This document shows positions 1-8,308 of a DNA stretch of 64,000 nt, in pieces (position 1 is the stretch's first letter; each line of letters opens with the position of its first letter). The notes under the pieces are model-generated. The model was not told the origin of the DNA. It ran no database searches and worked only from the letters and a program-made list of their open reading frames with translations. A program made the position numbers and the translations under genes. Source of the DNA: Candidatus Polarisedimenticolaceae bacterium (GTDB lineage: Bacteria; Pseudomonadota; Gammaproteobacteria; Chromatiales; Chromatiaceae); contig JAKISI010000001.1 of assembly GCA_021648685.1 (NCBI GenBank), positions 1-64,000 of the forward strand, read 5' to 3'.

Positions 1-819
1 GCGCTGAAGCTGGCACTGTTTCCATTGCATCTCTGGCTGCCCAATGCCTACACCTATGCCCCCTCAGTGGTAACGGTCTTTCTTGCTGCAACAGCGACCA
101 AGGTTGCGCTTTATGTGATGTTGCGGGTGCTGTTTACCATTTTCCCGGATAGCTTTTTGCTGGCAGCGCATGCCAGAGAGCTTTTTATCGTGGCCGGTAT
201 TGCCAGCATTATCATCGCGTCGGTCTATGCCATCTATCAGGAGGATGTCAAGCGGTTGCTGGCCTACTCCAGTGTTGCACAGATTGGCTATATGGCGATG
301 GGAATCGGCTTTGCATCGGCCACAGGCGTTACTGCCGCACTGATCCATCTTTTCAATCACTCCTTGATGAAAGGTGCCCTGTTCATGGCCGTTGGCGCCA
401 TTATCTATCGTATCGGTGCCTGTCATATGAGAGACATTCATGGGCTGGGCAGGGCGATGCCGTGGACCTTTGGCGCTATTGTGATTGGCGGCATGAGCCT
501 TGTCGGCGTGCCTGGCACAGCCGGATTTATCAGCAAATGGTATCTGGTAGCGGCAGCACTGGAACAGGAGGCCTGGATATCTGTCGCAGTCATTCTGTTT
601 GGCTCTCTGCTGGCAGTGGTCTATGTTGGAAAATTGGTAGAGGCGCTCTATTTCAAGCCCATCACCGAGTCCGGGAGATCTGTAACCGAGGCACCGTTAC
701 TGCTGTTGGCACCTACCTGGGTGCTGGTGTTTGCCAATATCTATTTTGGTCTGGATACGGAATTAACAGTGGGCGTTGCTGAAAAAGCGGCGGCCATTCT
801 GGGGGTCGTGAACCCATGA
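1..819 (+). CDS. Mrp/complex-I-like antiporter subunit D homologue, 5' truncated by window edge
   Basis: The reading frame is open from base 1, so the true start lies upstream. About 272 residues of the C-terminal half are visible. They begin with the ALKLALFPLHLWLP segment typical of proton-conducting subunits (MrpD, NuoL/M/N), which carries the conserved channel lysine. A second conserved lysine lies in the LAATATKVALY helix. The rest is a run of hydrophobic helices that includes the family's AYSSVAQIGYM and FNHSLMKGALF segments. It should sit in the inner membrane as an ion-translocating subunit of a multisubunit cation/proton antiporter. Its stop overlaps the next start (ATGA), indicating one operon. 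Assignment to MrpD rather than another antiporter-like subunit is an inference. Confidence 0.85.
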   Translation, partial: ALKLALFPLHLWLPNAYTYAPSVVTVFLAATATKVALYVMLRVLFTIFPDSFLLAAHARELFIVAGIASIIIASVYAIYQEDVKRLLAYSSVAQIGYMAMGIGFASATGVTAALIHLFNHSLMKGALFMAVGAIIYRIGACHMRDIHGLGRAMPWTFGAIVIGGMSLVGVPGTAGFISKWYLVAAALEQEAWISVAVILFGSLLAVVYVGKLVEALYFKPITESGRSVTEAPLLLLAPTWVLVFANIYFGLDTELTVGVAEKAAAILGVVNP

Positions 820-2282
820 GTGCAGAAACACTACTGCTGACCATTCTGCTGCTGCCTCTGGTCGGGGCTGTCGGTATCATTGCTGCCCGGCATAATCCGA
901 ATATCAGAGAGGGGGTCACGCTGGTAACCGCCTCGCTCATCGCCATCCTGGTGCTGATTATGGCCTGCCGCTTCCTGGATGGAGAGGCGTTTGCCTTTAC
1001 CGTGATGGAGCCTCTGCCCGGAGTCGCTATCGCCTTTGAAATTGAGGCGCTGGGGATGCTGTTTGCGCTGATTGCCGGGCTGTTATGGGTGGTTACTTCC
1101 ATCTACTCTATCGGCTACATGCGCAGCAATAATGAGCAGAATCAGACGCGGTTTTTTGCTGCATTTGCGGTCTCTATCGCTGCGACGATGGGCATTGCAT
1201 TTGCCTCCAACCTGTTTACGCTGTTCCTCTTTTATGAGCTGTTGACGCTTGCCACCTACCCACTGGTTGCCCATGCGGGCACTCCCGAGGCAAAGCGCGG
1301 CGGAAGGGTTTACCTCGGTATTTTGCTGGGGACATCCATTGGCTTTTTCCTGCTTGGAATCATGGTTACATGGGTGCTTACCGGCAGTGTCGATTTTCAG
1401 GAGGGTGGCATCCTGGCGGGTCACATTGACCCGGCGTGGGCGGGTCTGCTCTATGCGTTCTTTCTGTTCGGTATCGGCAAGGCTGCACTGATGCCCTTTC
1501 ACCGCTGGCTGCCCGCAGCGATGGTGGCTCCTACTCCGGTGAGTGCGCTGCTGCACGCCGTGGCGGTGGTCAAGGCGGGTGTATTCACCCTGCTTAAGGT
1601 GACTATCTATATCTTTGGCAGTGATTTTATCCTCTCCAATGATGTGACGGGTGGCCTGATCTGGGTGGCGGCAGCCACCATACTGATTGCATCGCTGATT
1701 GCGATGACCAAGGACAACCTCAAGGCACGTCTCGCCTACTCTACGGTCAGTCAGCTGAGCTATATCGCACTGGGTGCGATGCTTGCGAGCAAGGCGGGGC
1801 TGATTGGTGCCTCAATGCATATTGCGATGCATGCCTTTGCAAAAATTACCCTCTTTTTTGCCGCCGGTGCCATCTATGTTGCTGCCCATAAAAAACTGGT
1901 CAGTGAGCTGAACGGGCTGGGTCGGGCAATGCCCATCACCTTTGCGGCATTCTTTATTGGCACCTTGAGTATTATCGGGCTGCCACCGTTTGGCGGCATG
2001 TGGAGCAAGTGGTATCTCGGATTGGGCGCGGTCGAGGCTGCGCAGCTGTCGTTGCTTGCGGTGTTGATGATCAGTTCGCTGCTTAATATTATCTATCTGC
2101 TGCCTATCCCTATTCGCGCCTTTTTCAGCAAACCCGACAGTGGCGAACACTATACGCAGATAGCGGAAGCGCCAAAACCGATGCTGCTGGCCATGATTAT
2201 CACCTCAACGGCCTGTGTGGTGCTGTTTTTCTACCCGGACACCTTCTACCAACTGGCAAGCCTGGCGGCTGGAGGTTCTTGA
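816..2282 (+). CDS. Mrp/complex-I-like antiporter subunit D homologue (second copy)
   Basis: This 488-residue polytopic membrane protein belongs to the proton-conducting membrane transporter family (PF00361). Family landmarks are visible: the helix-5 glutamate in FLFYELLTLATYPLV, the channel lysine in FGIGKAALMPFHRWLP, a histidine-containing ALLHAVAVVKAG helix, and LAYSTVSQLSYIALG. Length and motif order fit MrpD or NuoM/NuoL-like subunits. The ATG overlaps the upstream stop by four bases. It probably works with the flanking homologues as one antiporter complex exchanging Na+ or K+ for H+, or coupled to a redox partner encoded upstream of the window. The transported cation cannot be read from sequence. 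Confidence 0.88.
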   Translation: MSAETLLLTILLLPLVGAVGIIAARHNPNIREGVTLVTASLIAILVLIMACRFLDGEAFAFTVMEPLPGVAIAFEIEALGMLFALIAGLLWVVTSIYSIGYMRSNNEQNQTRFFAAFAVSIAATMGIAFASNLFTLFLFYELLTLATYPLVAHAGTPEAKRGGRVYLGILLGTSIGFFLLGIMVTWVLTGSVDFQEGGILAGHIDPAWAGLLYAFFLFGIGKAALMPFHRWLPAAMVAPTPVSALLHAVAVVKAGVFTLLKVTIYIFGSDFILSNDVTGGLIWVAAATILIASLIAMTKDNLKARLAYSTVSQLSYIALGAMLASKAGLIGASMHIAMHAFAKITLFFAAGAIYVAAHKKLVSELNGLGRAMPITFAAFFIGTLSIIGLPPFGGMWSKWYLGLGAVEAAQLSLLAVLMISSLLNIIYLLPIPIRAFFSKPDSGEHYTQIAEAPKPMLLAMIITSTACVVLFFYPDTFYQLASLAAGGS

Positions 2283-2283
2283 T

Positions 2284-2538
2284 ATGTCAGATGAAAGCGA
2301 GAAAACATATCTCTTCGACAAGCCCAAAAATATCGAGCGTCTGCTGAAGTGGTTTTATGGCGCCTGCATTCTGCTGGTGGTTGCTGATTTTATTTTTCAC
2401 CGCCACATTGGCTTTGGCTGGGAGGAGGTTCCGGCTTTTTATGCCATTTATGGCTTTGTCGCTTGCGTAGTGTTGGCCGTCATCGCAAAGAAGATACGCA
2501 AGGTTGTGATGCGTAAGGAAAATTATTACGATGAGTGA
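2284..2538 (+). CDS. Small two-helix membrane protein in the antiporter operon
   Basis: This is an 84-residue protein starting MSDESEKTYLF, one base after the upstream stop. An in-frame upstream extension is possible but would run into the preceding gene. A charged N-terminus is followed by two hydrophobic segments (about residues 22-40 and 48-68) and a basic C-terminal tail (KKIRKVVMRKE). Its stop overlaps the next gene by eight bases, so it is translationally embedded between two large antiporter subunits. The size and position resemble the small E, F or G subunits of Mrp antiporters, but I do not recognise its family. A structural or assembly subunit is the likeliest role. Confidence 0.7.
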   Translation: MSDESEKTYLFDKPKNIERLLKWFYGACILLVVADFIFHRHIGFGWEEVPAFYAIYGFVACVVLAVIAKKIRKVVMRKENYYDE

Positions 2539-4225
2539 GTTGCCCCCCTTCGTTCTCTTTTTTATTGCAGCACTGCTGGTAGCCGTCACCCGCGGCACTG
2601 TACGTCAGGTTATATTGCTGGCAACACCGCTCATCGCGGGTTTGCATCTGTGGTTTAACATTGATGCCGGGGTTGTCGTCACTCACTCCATTATGAGTTA
2701 TGAGTTGACCGCCATGCGGGCGGATAAGCTCGGCCTGCTGTTTGCTTACCTGTTCTGTATTGCCAGCTTTATCGCGAGCATATTCTCTCTCCATCTAAAA
2801 GATACAAAACAGCATGTCGCCGGGGTGATGTATGCAGGCAGTGCAGTGGGGGCGGTGCTTGCAGGTGATCTGATCACGCTGTTTATCTTTTGGGAGCTGT
2901 TGGCGGTAAGTTCGGTGTTTCTTATCTGGGCGCGCGGCAGTGAGCGGGCGTTCAAGGCCGGTATGCGCTATCTGCTCTTTCAGGTGCTGTCAGGGCTGTT
3001 GCTGCTGGCCGGTGCATTGGTTTATTACCACGATACCGGCTCGCTGGCATTTGGCCACATCGGTCTGGATATGGGTGTTGCCGGTTGGTTGATCTTTATC
3101 GCTTTTGGTATTAAAGCTGCGTTCCCTTTTCTGCATGGCTGGCTTGTCGATGGCTATCCTGAGGCGACCGTTACCGGCATGGTGTTTCTCTCTGCCTTCT
3201 CCACCAAGGTTGCAGTCTACGCCCTGGCACGCGGATTTGCGGGTGAAGATATTCTGGTCTATATCGGCGTCACCATGGCCTGCTTTCCGATTTTTTATGC
3301 GGCGATTGAGAATGATCTGCGTAAGGTGCTTGCCTACTGCCTGATCAATCAGCTCGGCTTTATGGTGACTGGTATTGGTATTGGTACTGCGCTGGCGCTA
3401 AATGGCGTGGTTGCACATGTTTTTAGTCATGTGATTTATAAGGGATTGCTGCTTATGGCCATGGGTGCGGTGCTCTATCGGGCTGGAAGCATCAATAGTT
3501 CAGATCTTGGTGGGCTATACAAGTCCATGCCGAAAACCGCCGTGCTCGGCATAGTCGGCGCGCTTGCTATCGGATTCCCGCTGTTTGCTGGCTTTATCAG
3601 TAAATCAATGGTGATGAGTGCGCTGATGTATGGGGATTATGGTTATCTGTGGCTGTTGATGCTGTTTGCCTCAGCTGGTGTATTTCACCTTGCGGGGATC
3701 AAGGTTCCCTATTTTGCATTTTTCGCGCATGATTCGGGCATTCGTACCGAAGAGGCACCAAGGAATATGCTGATTGCCATGAGCATCTCTGCGGCGCTCT
3801 GTCTCTTTATCGGCATGCAGCCACAATATCTCTATGCGCTGCTGCCCTGGGAGATGGAGTACTGGCCGTATGATGTAACGCATGTTCTGGCTCAATTGCA
3901 GCTGCTCTTTTTCTCCGCGCTGGCCTTTGTCTGGTTGAATAAAAAGGGGTTCTACCCACTTGGGTTGCCTTCCGTAAATCTGGATATGGAGTGGCTTTAC
4001 CGCAAGCTGTTGCCTGTGGGCGTGCGACGGGCAATGCTCTTTCTGCGCAGTGCAAAGGAGTCTGCCCTGAGCGCAGTAACAGCGCCTGTGCAGGGTATTC
4101 AATCTGTCTTCTTTCAGTCGTCAGTTGCCAAATACTATCTCTCGGAAAGCTGGCCCACCGGAAGCATGGTGTTCTGGATCTCGGTCATCCTTGCCGCCTA
4201 TCTGCTGCTGGGCATCTTTGGATAG
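2531..4225 (+). CDS. Mrp/complex-I-like antiporter subunit D homologue (third copy)
   Basis: This 564-residue polytopic membrane protein is the third antiporter-like subunit in a row. The conserved glutamate (TLFIFWELLAVSSVF) and channel lysine (AFGIKAAFPFLHGWL) are present, with LAYCLINQLGFMVTG and HVFSHVIYKGLLLMA matching the family. It is longer than its two neighbours because of a C-terminal extension: a more polar stretch near residues 480-535, then a final hydrophobic helix (MVFWISVILAAYLLLGIF). The start overlaps the upstream stop. A hairpin candidate follows the stop, so this appears to be the last gene of the operon. Confidence 0.86.
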   Translation: MSELPPFVLFFIAALLVAVTRGTVRQVILLATPLIAGLHLWFNIDAGVVVTHSIMSYELTAMRADKLGLLFAYLFCIASFIASIFSLHLKDTKQHVAGVMYAGSAVGAVLAGDLITLFIFWELLAVSSVFLIWARGSERAFKAGMRYLLFQVLSGLLLLAGALVYYHDTGSLAFGHIGLDMGVAGWLIFIAFGIKAAFPFLHGWLVDGYPEATVTGMVFLSAFSTKVAVYALARGFAGEDILVYIGVTMACFPIFYAAIENDLRKVLAYCLINQLGFMVTGIGIGTALALNGVVAHVFSHVIYKGLLLMAMGAVLYRAGSINSSDLGGLYKSMPKTAVLGIVGALAIGFPLFAGFISKSMVMSALMYGDYGYLWLLMLFASAGVFHLAGIKVPYFAFFAHDSGIRTEEAPRNMLIAMSISAALCLFIGMQPQYLYALLPWEMEYWPYDVTHVLAQLQLLFFSALAFVWLNKKGFYPLGLPSVNLDMEWLYRKLLPVGVRRAMLFLRSAKESALSAVTAPVQGIQSVFFQSSVAKYYLSESWPTGSMVFWISVILAAYLLLGIFG

Positions 4226-4286
4226 ACAATCTTAAGCGACTCTTGCTATTGCCTTCATAGGGTCAAGGGGCGGTGGCAGTCGCCCT

Positions 4287-4320
4287 GCTAACGATTCAGG
4301 TTAGCGCCTTATTCCTTTTT
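4287..4320 (+). terminator. Candidate terminator after the antiporter operon
   Basis: GCTAAC and GTTAGC form a six-base-pair stem with a seven-base loop (4287-4305), followed by a T-rich tract ending in five T residues (4316-4320). A second small stem, GGGCG with CGCCC, lies just upstream (4268-4285). The stem is short, so strength is uncertain. The position 60 bases after the last antiporter gene supports termination. Confidence 0.4.
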
Positions 4321-4423
4321 CGCATAAGCCATCGGTATACCTAGATCTGCATGTTATATTAGAATGGCGGTTCCGCTATGCATTGCGCATAAATTGATTC
4401 TGGACGCCGGCGAAAAAATAAAA

Positions 4424-6169
4424 ATGCACAAAGCCCCCCTCCCTTCGATCTGGCACCGTCTGTTTCCTTTCCTCTCCTGGGTGGGGGAGCTGCGGCAGCC
4501 TGAGGTTCTTCGCGCAGACATCCTTGCCGGGATCACGGTTGCCCTGGTGCTTATTCCTCAATCCATGGCGTATGCGCAGCTTGCAGGGCTGCCACCACAC
4601 ATGGGGCTTTATGCTGCTCTGTGGCCGACGGTGATTGCTGCGTTGTTTGGCTCTTCGCGGCAGCTCTCCACCGGGCCGGTAGCTGTTGTCTCTCTGATGA
4701 CGGCTACGGCACTGGAGCCTCTGGCCAGCATGGGCAGTGAAGGGTTTCTTGCCTATGCGGTGCTGCTTGCACTGCTTGTCGGGTTGTTTCAACTGGCTCT
4801 GGGGTTTTTACGCATGGGGGTGCTGGTCGATCTGCTCTCTCACCCTGTGGTGCTGGGCTTTACCAATGCTGCTGCCCTCATCATTGCCAGCTCTCAGCTG
4901 GGCAAGATATTTGGGCTCAACATTGCCAATGAAGATCAACACTATGAAACGGTATGGAATACCCTGGTTGCTGCATTCACGCATACGCATGGCTTGACAT
5001 TGCTGATGGCGCTGCTGGCTTTTGTCATTATCTTTGGCCTGATGAAATATGCGCCCAAGGTGCCTGCGATAGTGACCGCTGTTGCCGTAACAACCATGAT
5101 ATCGGCATCAACCGGATACATGGAGGCAGGCGGTCAGGTTATAGGTGCTATTCCGGCGGGGCTGCCTGCATTGGTGCTCCCGACATTCAACTGGGAGATC
5201 ATCAGCCAGCTGCTCTCCTCTGCGGTGGTGATTGCCCTGATTGGCTTTATGGAGGCCATATCCATCTCCAAGGCGATAGCGACCAGCACCCGGCAGCGGC
5301 TGGATGCGAATCAGCAACTCATCGGCGAAGGGCTTGGGAATATTGCCTCCGGGCTCTCCTCCGGCTATCCGGTATCCGGTTCCTTCTCTCGCTCGGCAGT
5401 CAATATGAATGTGGGGGCCGTGACCGGTTTCTCTTCTATCGTCACCGGTCTTGTGGTGGCGATTGCACTGCTCTGGTTCACACCCGGCCTGTACCATCTG
5501 CCGCAAGCTACCCTGGCGGTTGTGATCGTGGTGGCGGTTGTCCGGTTGATCAAAATAGGCCCTTTCTTTCATATCTGGAAGGTGCATCGCCATGACGGGA
5601 TTGTGGCGCTGGTGACCTTTGTTCTGACGCTGTTGCTGGCACCGCATCTGGATTACGGTATCATGGCCGGTGTCGGACTCTCTCTGGTTCTGTTTCTCTA
5701 CCGCACCATGCGTCCTCGCTTCTCTATTCTATCGCGTTATGTCGATGGCACCCTGCGGGATGTGGAGATCTATGATCTGCCGACCAGTGAACAGATCGCA
5801 ATTATTCGTTATGATGGTGCCCTTTATTTTGCCAATGCAGGCTTCTTTGAAGATCAGGTTCTGGCCATTGAGGCGGCAAACCCCAAGCTGCGTTTTATTA
5901 TCATCGATGGCGGCGGCATCACCCAGATCGATGCCACGGGTGAAGAGACGCTGTATCACCTGATCAGAAGGCTGCATGATGCGGGCATTGAGGTGTTGAT
6001 GGCGCGCTCAAAAAAGCAGGTTATTGATACGTTAAGATACAATGAGGGGCTGATGGCGTCTCTGGGAGAGGAGCGCATCTTCCCCCGTATCAAATTTGCG
6101 CTGGATTATGCCTGGAAAAAACTGGGCGATAGCTACGATAACGCCAACTGCCCACTGCGGCGAAAATAG
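4424..6169 (+). CDS. SulP family inorganic anion permease with STAS domain
   Basis: This 581-residue protein has the SulP layout: a multi-helix transporter domain (about residues 25-430) and a cytoplasmic STAS domain (about 455-565). The SulP signature is clear in ITVALVLIPQSMAYAQLAG. The STAS core reads FIIIDGGGITQIDATG, where the phosphorylatable serine of anti-sigma antagonists is not obviously present. Family members carry sulfate, bicarbonate or other anions, often with Na+ or H+, and the substrate cannot be assigned here. I chose the ATG at 4424 because homologues begin close to this point. An in-frame ATG at 4364 would add 20 residues that look non-conserved. Neither start has a strong ribosome site. 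Confidence 0.88.
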   Translation: MHKAPLPSIWHRLFPFLSWVGELRQPEVLRADILAGITVALVLIPQSMAYAQLAGLPPHMGLYAALWPTVIAALFGSSRQLSTGPVAVVSLMTATALEPLASMGSEGFLAYAVLLALLVGLFQLALGFLRMGVLVDLLSHPVVLGFTNAAALIIASSQLGKIFGLNIANEDQHYETVWNTLVAAFTHTHGLTLLMALLAFVIIFGLMKYAPKVPAIVTAVAVTTMISASTGYMEAGGQVIGAIPAGLPALVLPTFNWEIISQLLSSAVVIALIGFMEAISISKAIATSTRQRLDANQQLIGEGLGNIASGLSSGYPVSGSFSRSAVNMNVGAVTGFSSIVTGLVVAIALLWFTPGLYHLPQATLAVVIVVAVVRLIKIGPFFHIWKVHRHDGIVALVTFVLTLLLAPHLDYGIMAGVGLSLVLFLYRTMRPRFSILSRYVDGTLRDVEIYDLPTSEQIAIIRYDGALYFANAGFFEDQVLAIEAANPKLRFIIIDGGGITQIDATGEETLYHLIRRLHDAGIEVLMARSKKQVIDTLRYNEGLMASLGEERIFPRIKFALDYAWKKLGDSYDNANCPLRRK

Positions 6170-6304
6170 GTCTGGGCGCTGGGCCGACAAATGTGTAAAG
6201 TTTTGATGAAATCCTGTACTATTCGGCACCCTTGCAGCCTGCTCTCTGGGCTGTGCAGGCGCTATTGCTGCCTTTGATTTAGTTACTGTAAGCCTTTCTA
6301 TGCC

Positions 6305-7492
6305 ATGAATTCTATAGACGCCAAAGCGGCACGAATCAAACCCTTTAGCTCGACCCCCCGTACGTTGATGGGGCCTGGGCCATCTGAACTTCATCCCCGT
6401 GTGCTGACAGCCATGGCACAGCCGACGATCGGCCATCTGGATCCGCTCTTTATTGATCTGATGGATGAGATCAAGGTGCTGTTGCAATATGCCTTTCAGA
6501 CAGAAAATGCAGTGACCTTTCCGCTCTCGGCTCCCGGGTCGGCCGGCATGGAGGCCTGCTTTGCCAATCTGGTGGAGCCGGGCGACCAGGTTGTTGTCTG
6601 CCAGAATGGTCTGTTTGGCGGCCGTATGAAGGAGAATGTGGAGCGCTGTGGCGGCATACCGATTATGGTGGAGGATGAGTGGGGCTCAGCGGTTGATCCG
6701 GAAAAGGTAGAGGCTGTGCTGAATACCCATCCTGAGGCAAAGATTCTCGCCTTTGTGCATGCCGAGACCTCTACCGGGGTCGAGTCTGATGCAAGAACTC
6801 TGGCAGATCTGGCCATTCGGCATGGCTGTTTGACACTGGTCGATACCGTCACTTCGTTGGGCGGGTCGCCTGTTCTGGTGGATGAGTGGGAGCTTGATGC
6901 GGTCTATTCCGGCTCGCAGAAGTGTCTCTCCTGTGCGCCGGGTCTCTCCCCCATTACCTTTAGTGCGCGCGCCTTGGAGAAGGTCAAAAACCGCCGCAGC
7001 AAGGTGCAGAGCTGGTTTATGGATCTGAATCTGATGATGGGCTATTGGGGCAAGGGCCGACGCAGAGTCTATCACCATACCGCGCCGGTCAATGCGCTGT
7101 TTGGCCTGCATGAGGCGCTGCTGATGCTGAAGGAGGAGGGGCTGGAGAACGCCTGGGATCGCCATCTGCGTCACCATCTTGTACTACGGGACGGCTTGGC
7201 ATCGCTGGGTATCGAGTTTCTGGTGCGCAAGGATTGGCGTCTTCCGCAGTTGAATGTCGTGCGTGTGCCTGAGGCGCTGAATGATGCTTCGGTACGGGCT
7301 GATTTATTAAAGTATTACAACCTGGAGATTGGCGCTGGCCTAGGGCCATTGCAAGGGGATGTCTGGCGTATTGGCCTAATGGGTTACAGCAGCCGGCCAG
7401 AGAATGTCCTGCTCTGCGTGGGTGCGCTGGAGTCATTGCTGAAGACCTGTAGCGCCCTTGCTACTGTGCACAAAACATTGGAGAACAGATAG
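6305..7492 (+). CDS. Class V PLP-dependent aminotransferase (alanine-glyoxylate / serine-pyruvate type)
   Basis: This 395-residue protein belongs to the class V aminotransferases related to alanine-glyoxylate and serine-glyoxylate aminotransferases. The N-terminal LMGPGPSELHPRVL motif, the TSTGVE and DTVTSLGG segments, and the PLP lysine in SGSQKCLSCAPG (Lys206) are all present. The C-terminal GYSSRPENV matches family members. It probably interconverts glyoxylate and glycine, or serine and hydroxypyruvate, in the cytoplasm. The donor amino acid cannot be fixed from sequence. The gene ends directly before the rhodanese start codon, so the two are probably co-transcribed with psd. Confidence 0.85.
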   Translation: MNSIDAKAARIKPFSSTPRTLMGPGPSELHPRVLTAMAQPTIGHLDPLFIDLMDEIKVLLQYAFQTENAVTFPLSAPGSAGMEACFANLVEPGDQVVVCQNGLFGGRMKENVERCGGIPIMVEDEWGSAVDPEKVEAVLNTHPEAKILAFVHAETSTGVESDARTLADLAIRHGCLTLVDTVTSLGGSPVLVDEWELDAVYSGSQKCLSCAPGLSPITFSARALEKVKNRRSKVQSWFMDLNLMMGYWGKGRRRVYHHTAPVNALFGLHEALLMLKEEGLENAWDRHLRHHLVLRDGLASLGIEFLVRKDWRLPQLNVVRVPEALNDASVRADLLKYYNLEIGAGLGPLQGDVWRIGLMGYSSRPENVLLCVGALESLLKTCSALATVHKTLENR

Positions 7493-8308
7493 ATGTCCGC
7501 GCTTGATCTGCCTTTGATCGTTGAGGCCGAGGAGTTGGCCGGGCTGCTGGGTAGGGAGGGGCTACTGGTGGTTGATCTCTGCCAGGAGCCGACCTATAAG
7601 CAGTACCATATTCCGGGTGCTGTGCATATTGAATATGGACAGATTATTGCAGCCAGGCCGCCCGTGCATGGGCTGGTGCCCAAGTGCGCAGATCTGGAGC
7701 GGCTCTTCAGCGCTATCGGCATAAGCAATGAGACCCATGTGGTGGCTTATGACGATGAAGGCGGCGGCAAGGCGGCACGCCTGCTGTGGACGCTGGAGAT
7801 TATGGGGCATCAGCGGATGTCGCTGCTGAACGGCGGGCTCTATGCCTGGGCGAATGATGGCCACCCGCTGGATGCCGGAGCGGTAGAGGCCGTTCCTGCC
7901 ACCTTTGTCAGCCACTACTCGGCGCGACCCATTGCCGGGGCGGATTATATTTTACAGCATCTGGGGGATGACGATGTCGTGCTGGTCGATGCCCGCAGCA
8001 GGGATGAATATATTGGACGCCAGGTGATGGCCAACCGTGGCGGGCATATTCCGGGCGCAAAGCATTGGGATTGGCAGGAGATCATGGATCCACTCAACAA
8101 CCAGCGCCTTAAAGGCAGGGGCGAGCTGGAGCAGGCGCTGGCCGAACGTGGCATCACACCCAACCAGCAGGTGATCACCTATTGTCAGACAAACCACCGC
8201 TCATCGCTCACCTATATTGCACTTAAATCCCTGGGGTATAAGCAGGTGAAAAGCTACCCTGGCTCCTGGTCTGATTGGGGCAACAGAGAAGATACCCCGG
8301 TTGAGTGA
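7493..8308 (+). CDS. rhdA: RhdA-type tandem-domain rhodanese (sulfurtransferase)
   Basis: This 271-residue protein has two rhodanese domains (about 10-125 and 150-265). The catalytic Cys231 lies in the loop CQTNHRS. That loop differs from the classical thiosulfate (CRKGVT) and mercaptopyruvate (CGSGVT) loops but closely matches the CQTHHR loop of Azotobacter vinelandii RhdA, which has the same length. RhdA-type enzymes move sulfane sulfur from thiosulfate or similar donors to acceptors. The gene follows the aminotransferase without a gap, and its stop overlaps the psd start (TGATG). The rhdA-psd pairing is also found in Pseudomonas. The physiological donor and acceptor are unknown. Confidence 0.85.
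   Translation: MSALDLPLIVEAEELAGLLGREGLLVVDLCQEPTYKQYHIPGAVHIEYGQIIAARPPVHGLVPKCADLERLFSAIGISNETHVVAYDDEGGGKAARLLWTLEIMGHQRMSLLNGGLYAWANDGHPLDAGAVEAVPATFVSHYSARPIAGADYILQHLGDDDVVLVDARSRDEYIGRQVMANRGGHIPGAKHWDWQEIMDPLNNQRLKGRGELEQALAERGITPNQQVITYCQTNHRSSLTYIALKSLGYKQVKSYPGSWSDWGNREDTPVE

Noticed and set aside
4364-4423. An upstream ATG for the SulP permease
   Set aside because: The extra 20 residues look non-conserved and there is no ribosome site. It cannot be excluded, but the ATG at 4424 fits family starts better.
6237-6260. GCCTGC/GCAGGC inverted repeat between SulP and the aminotransferase genes
   Set aside because: A six-base stem with a 12-base loop and only a weak T-tract is too little to call a terminator.
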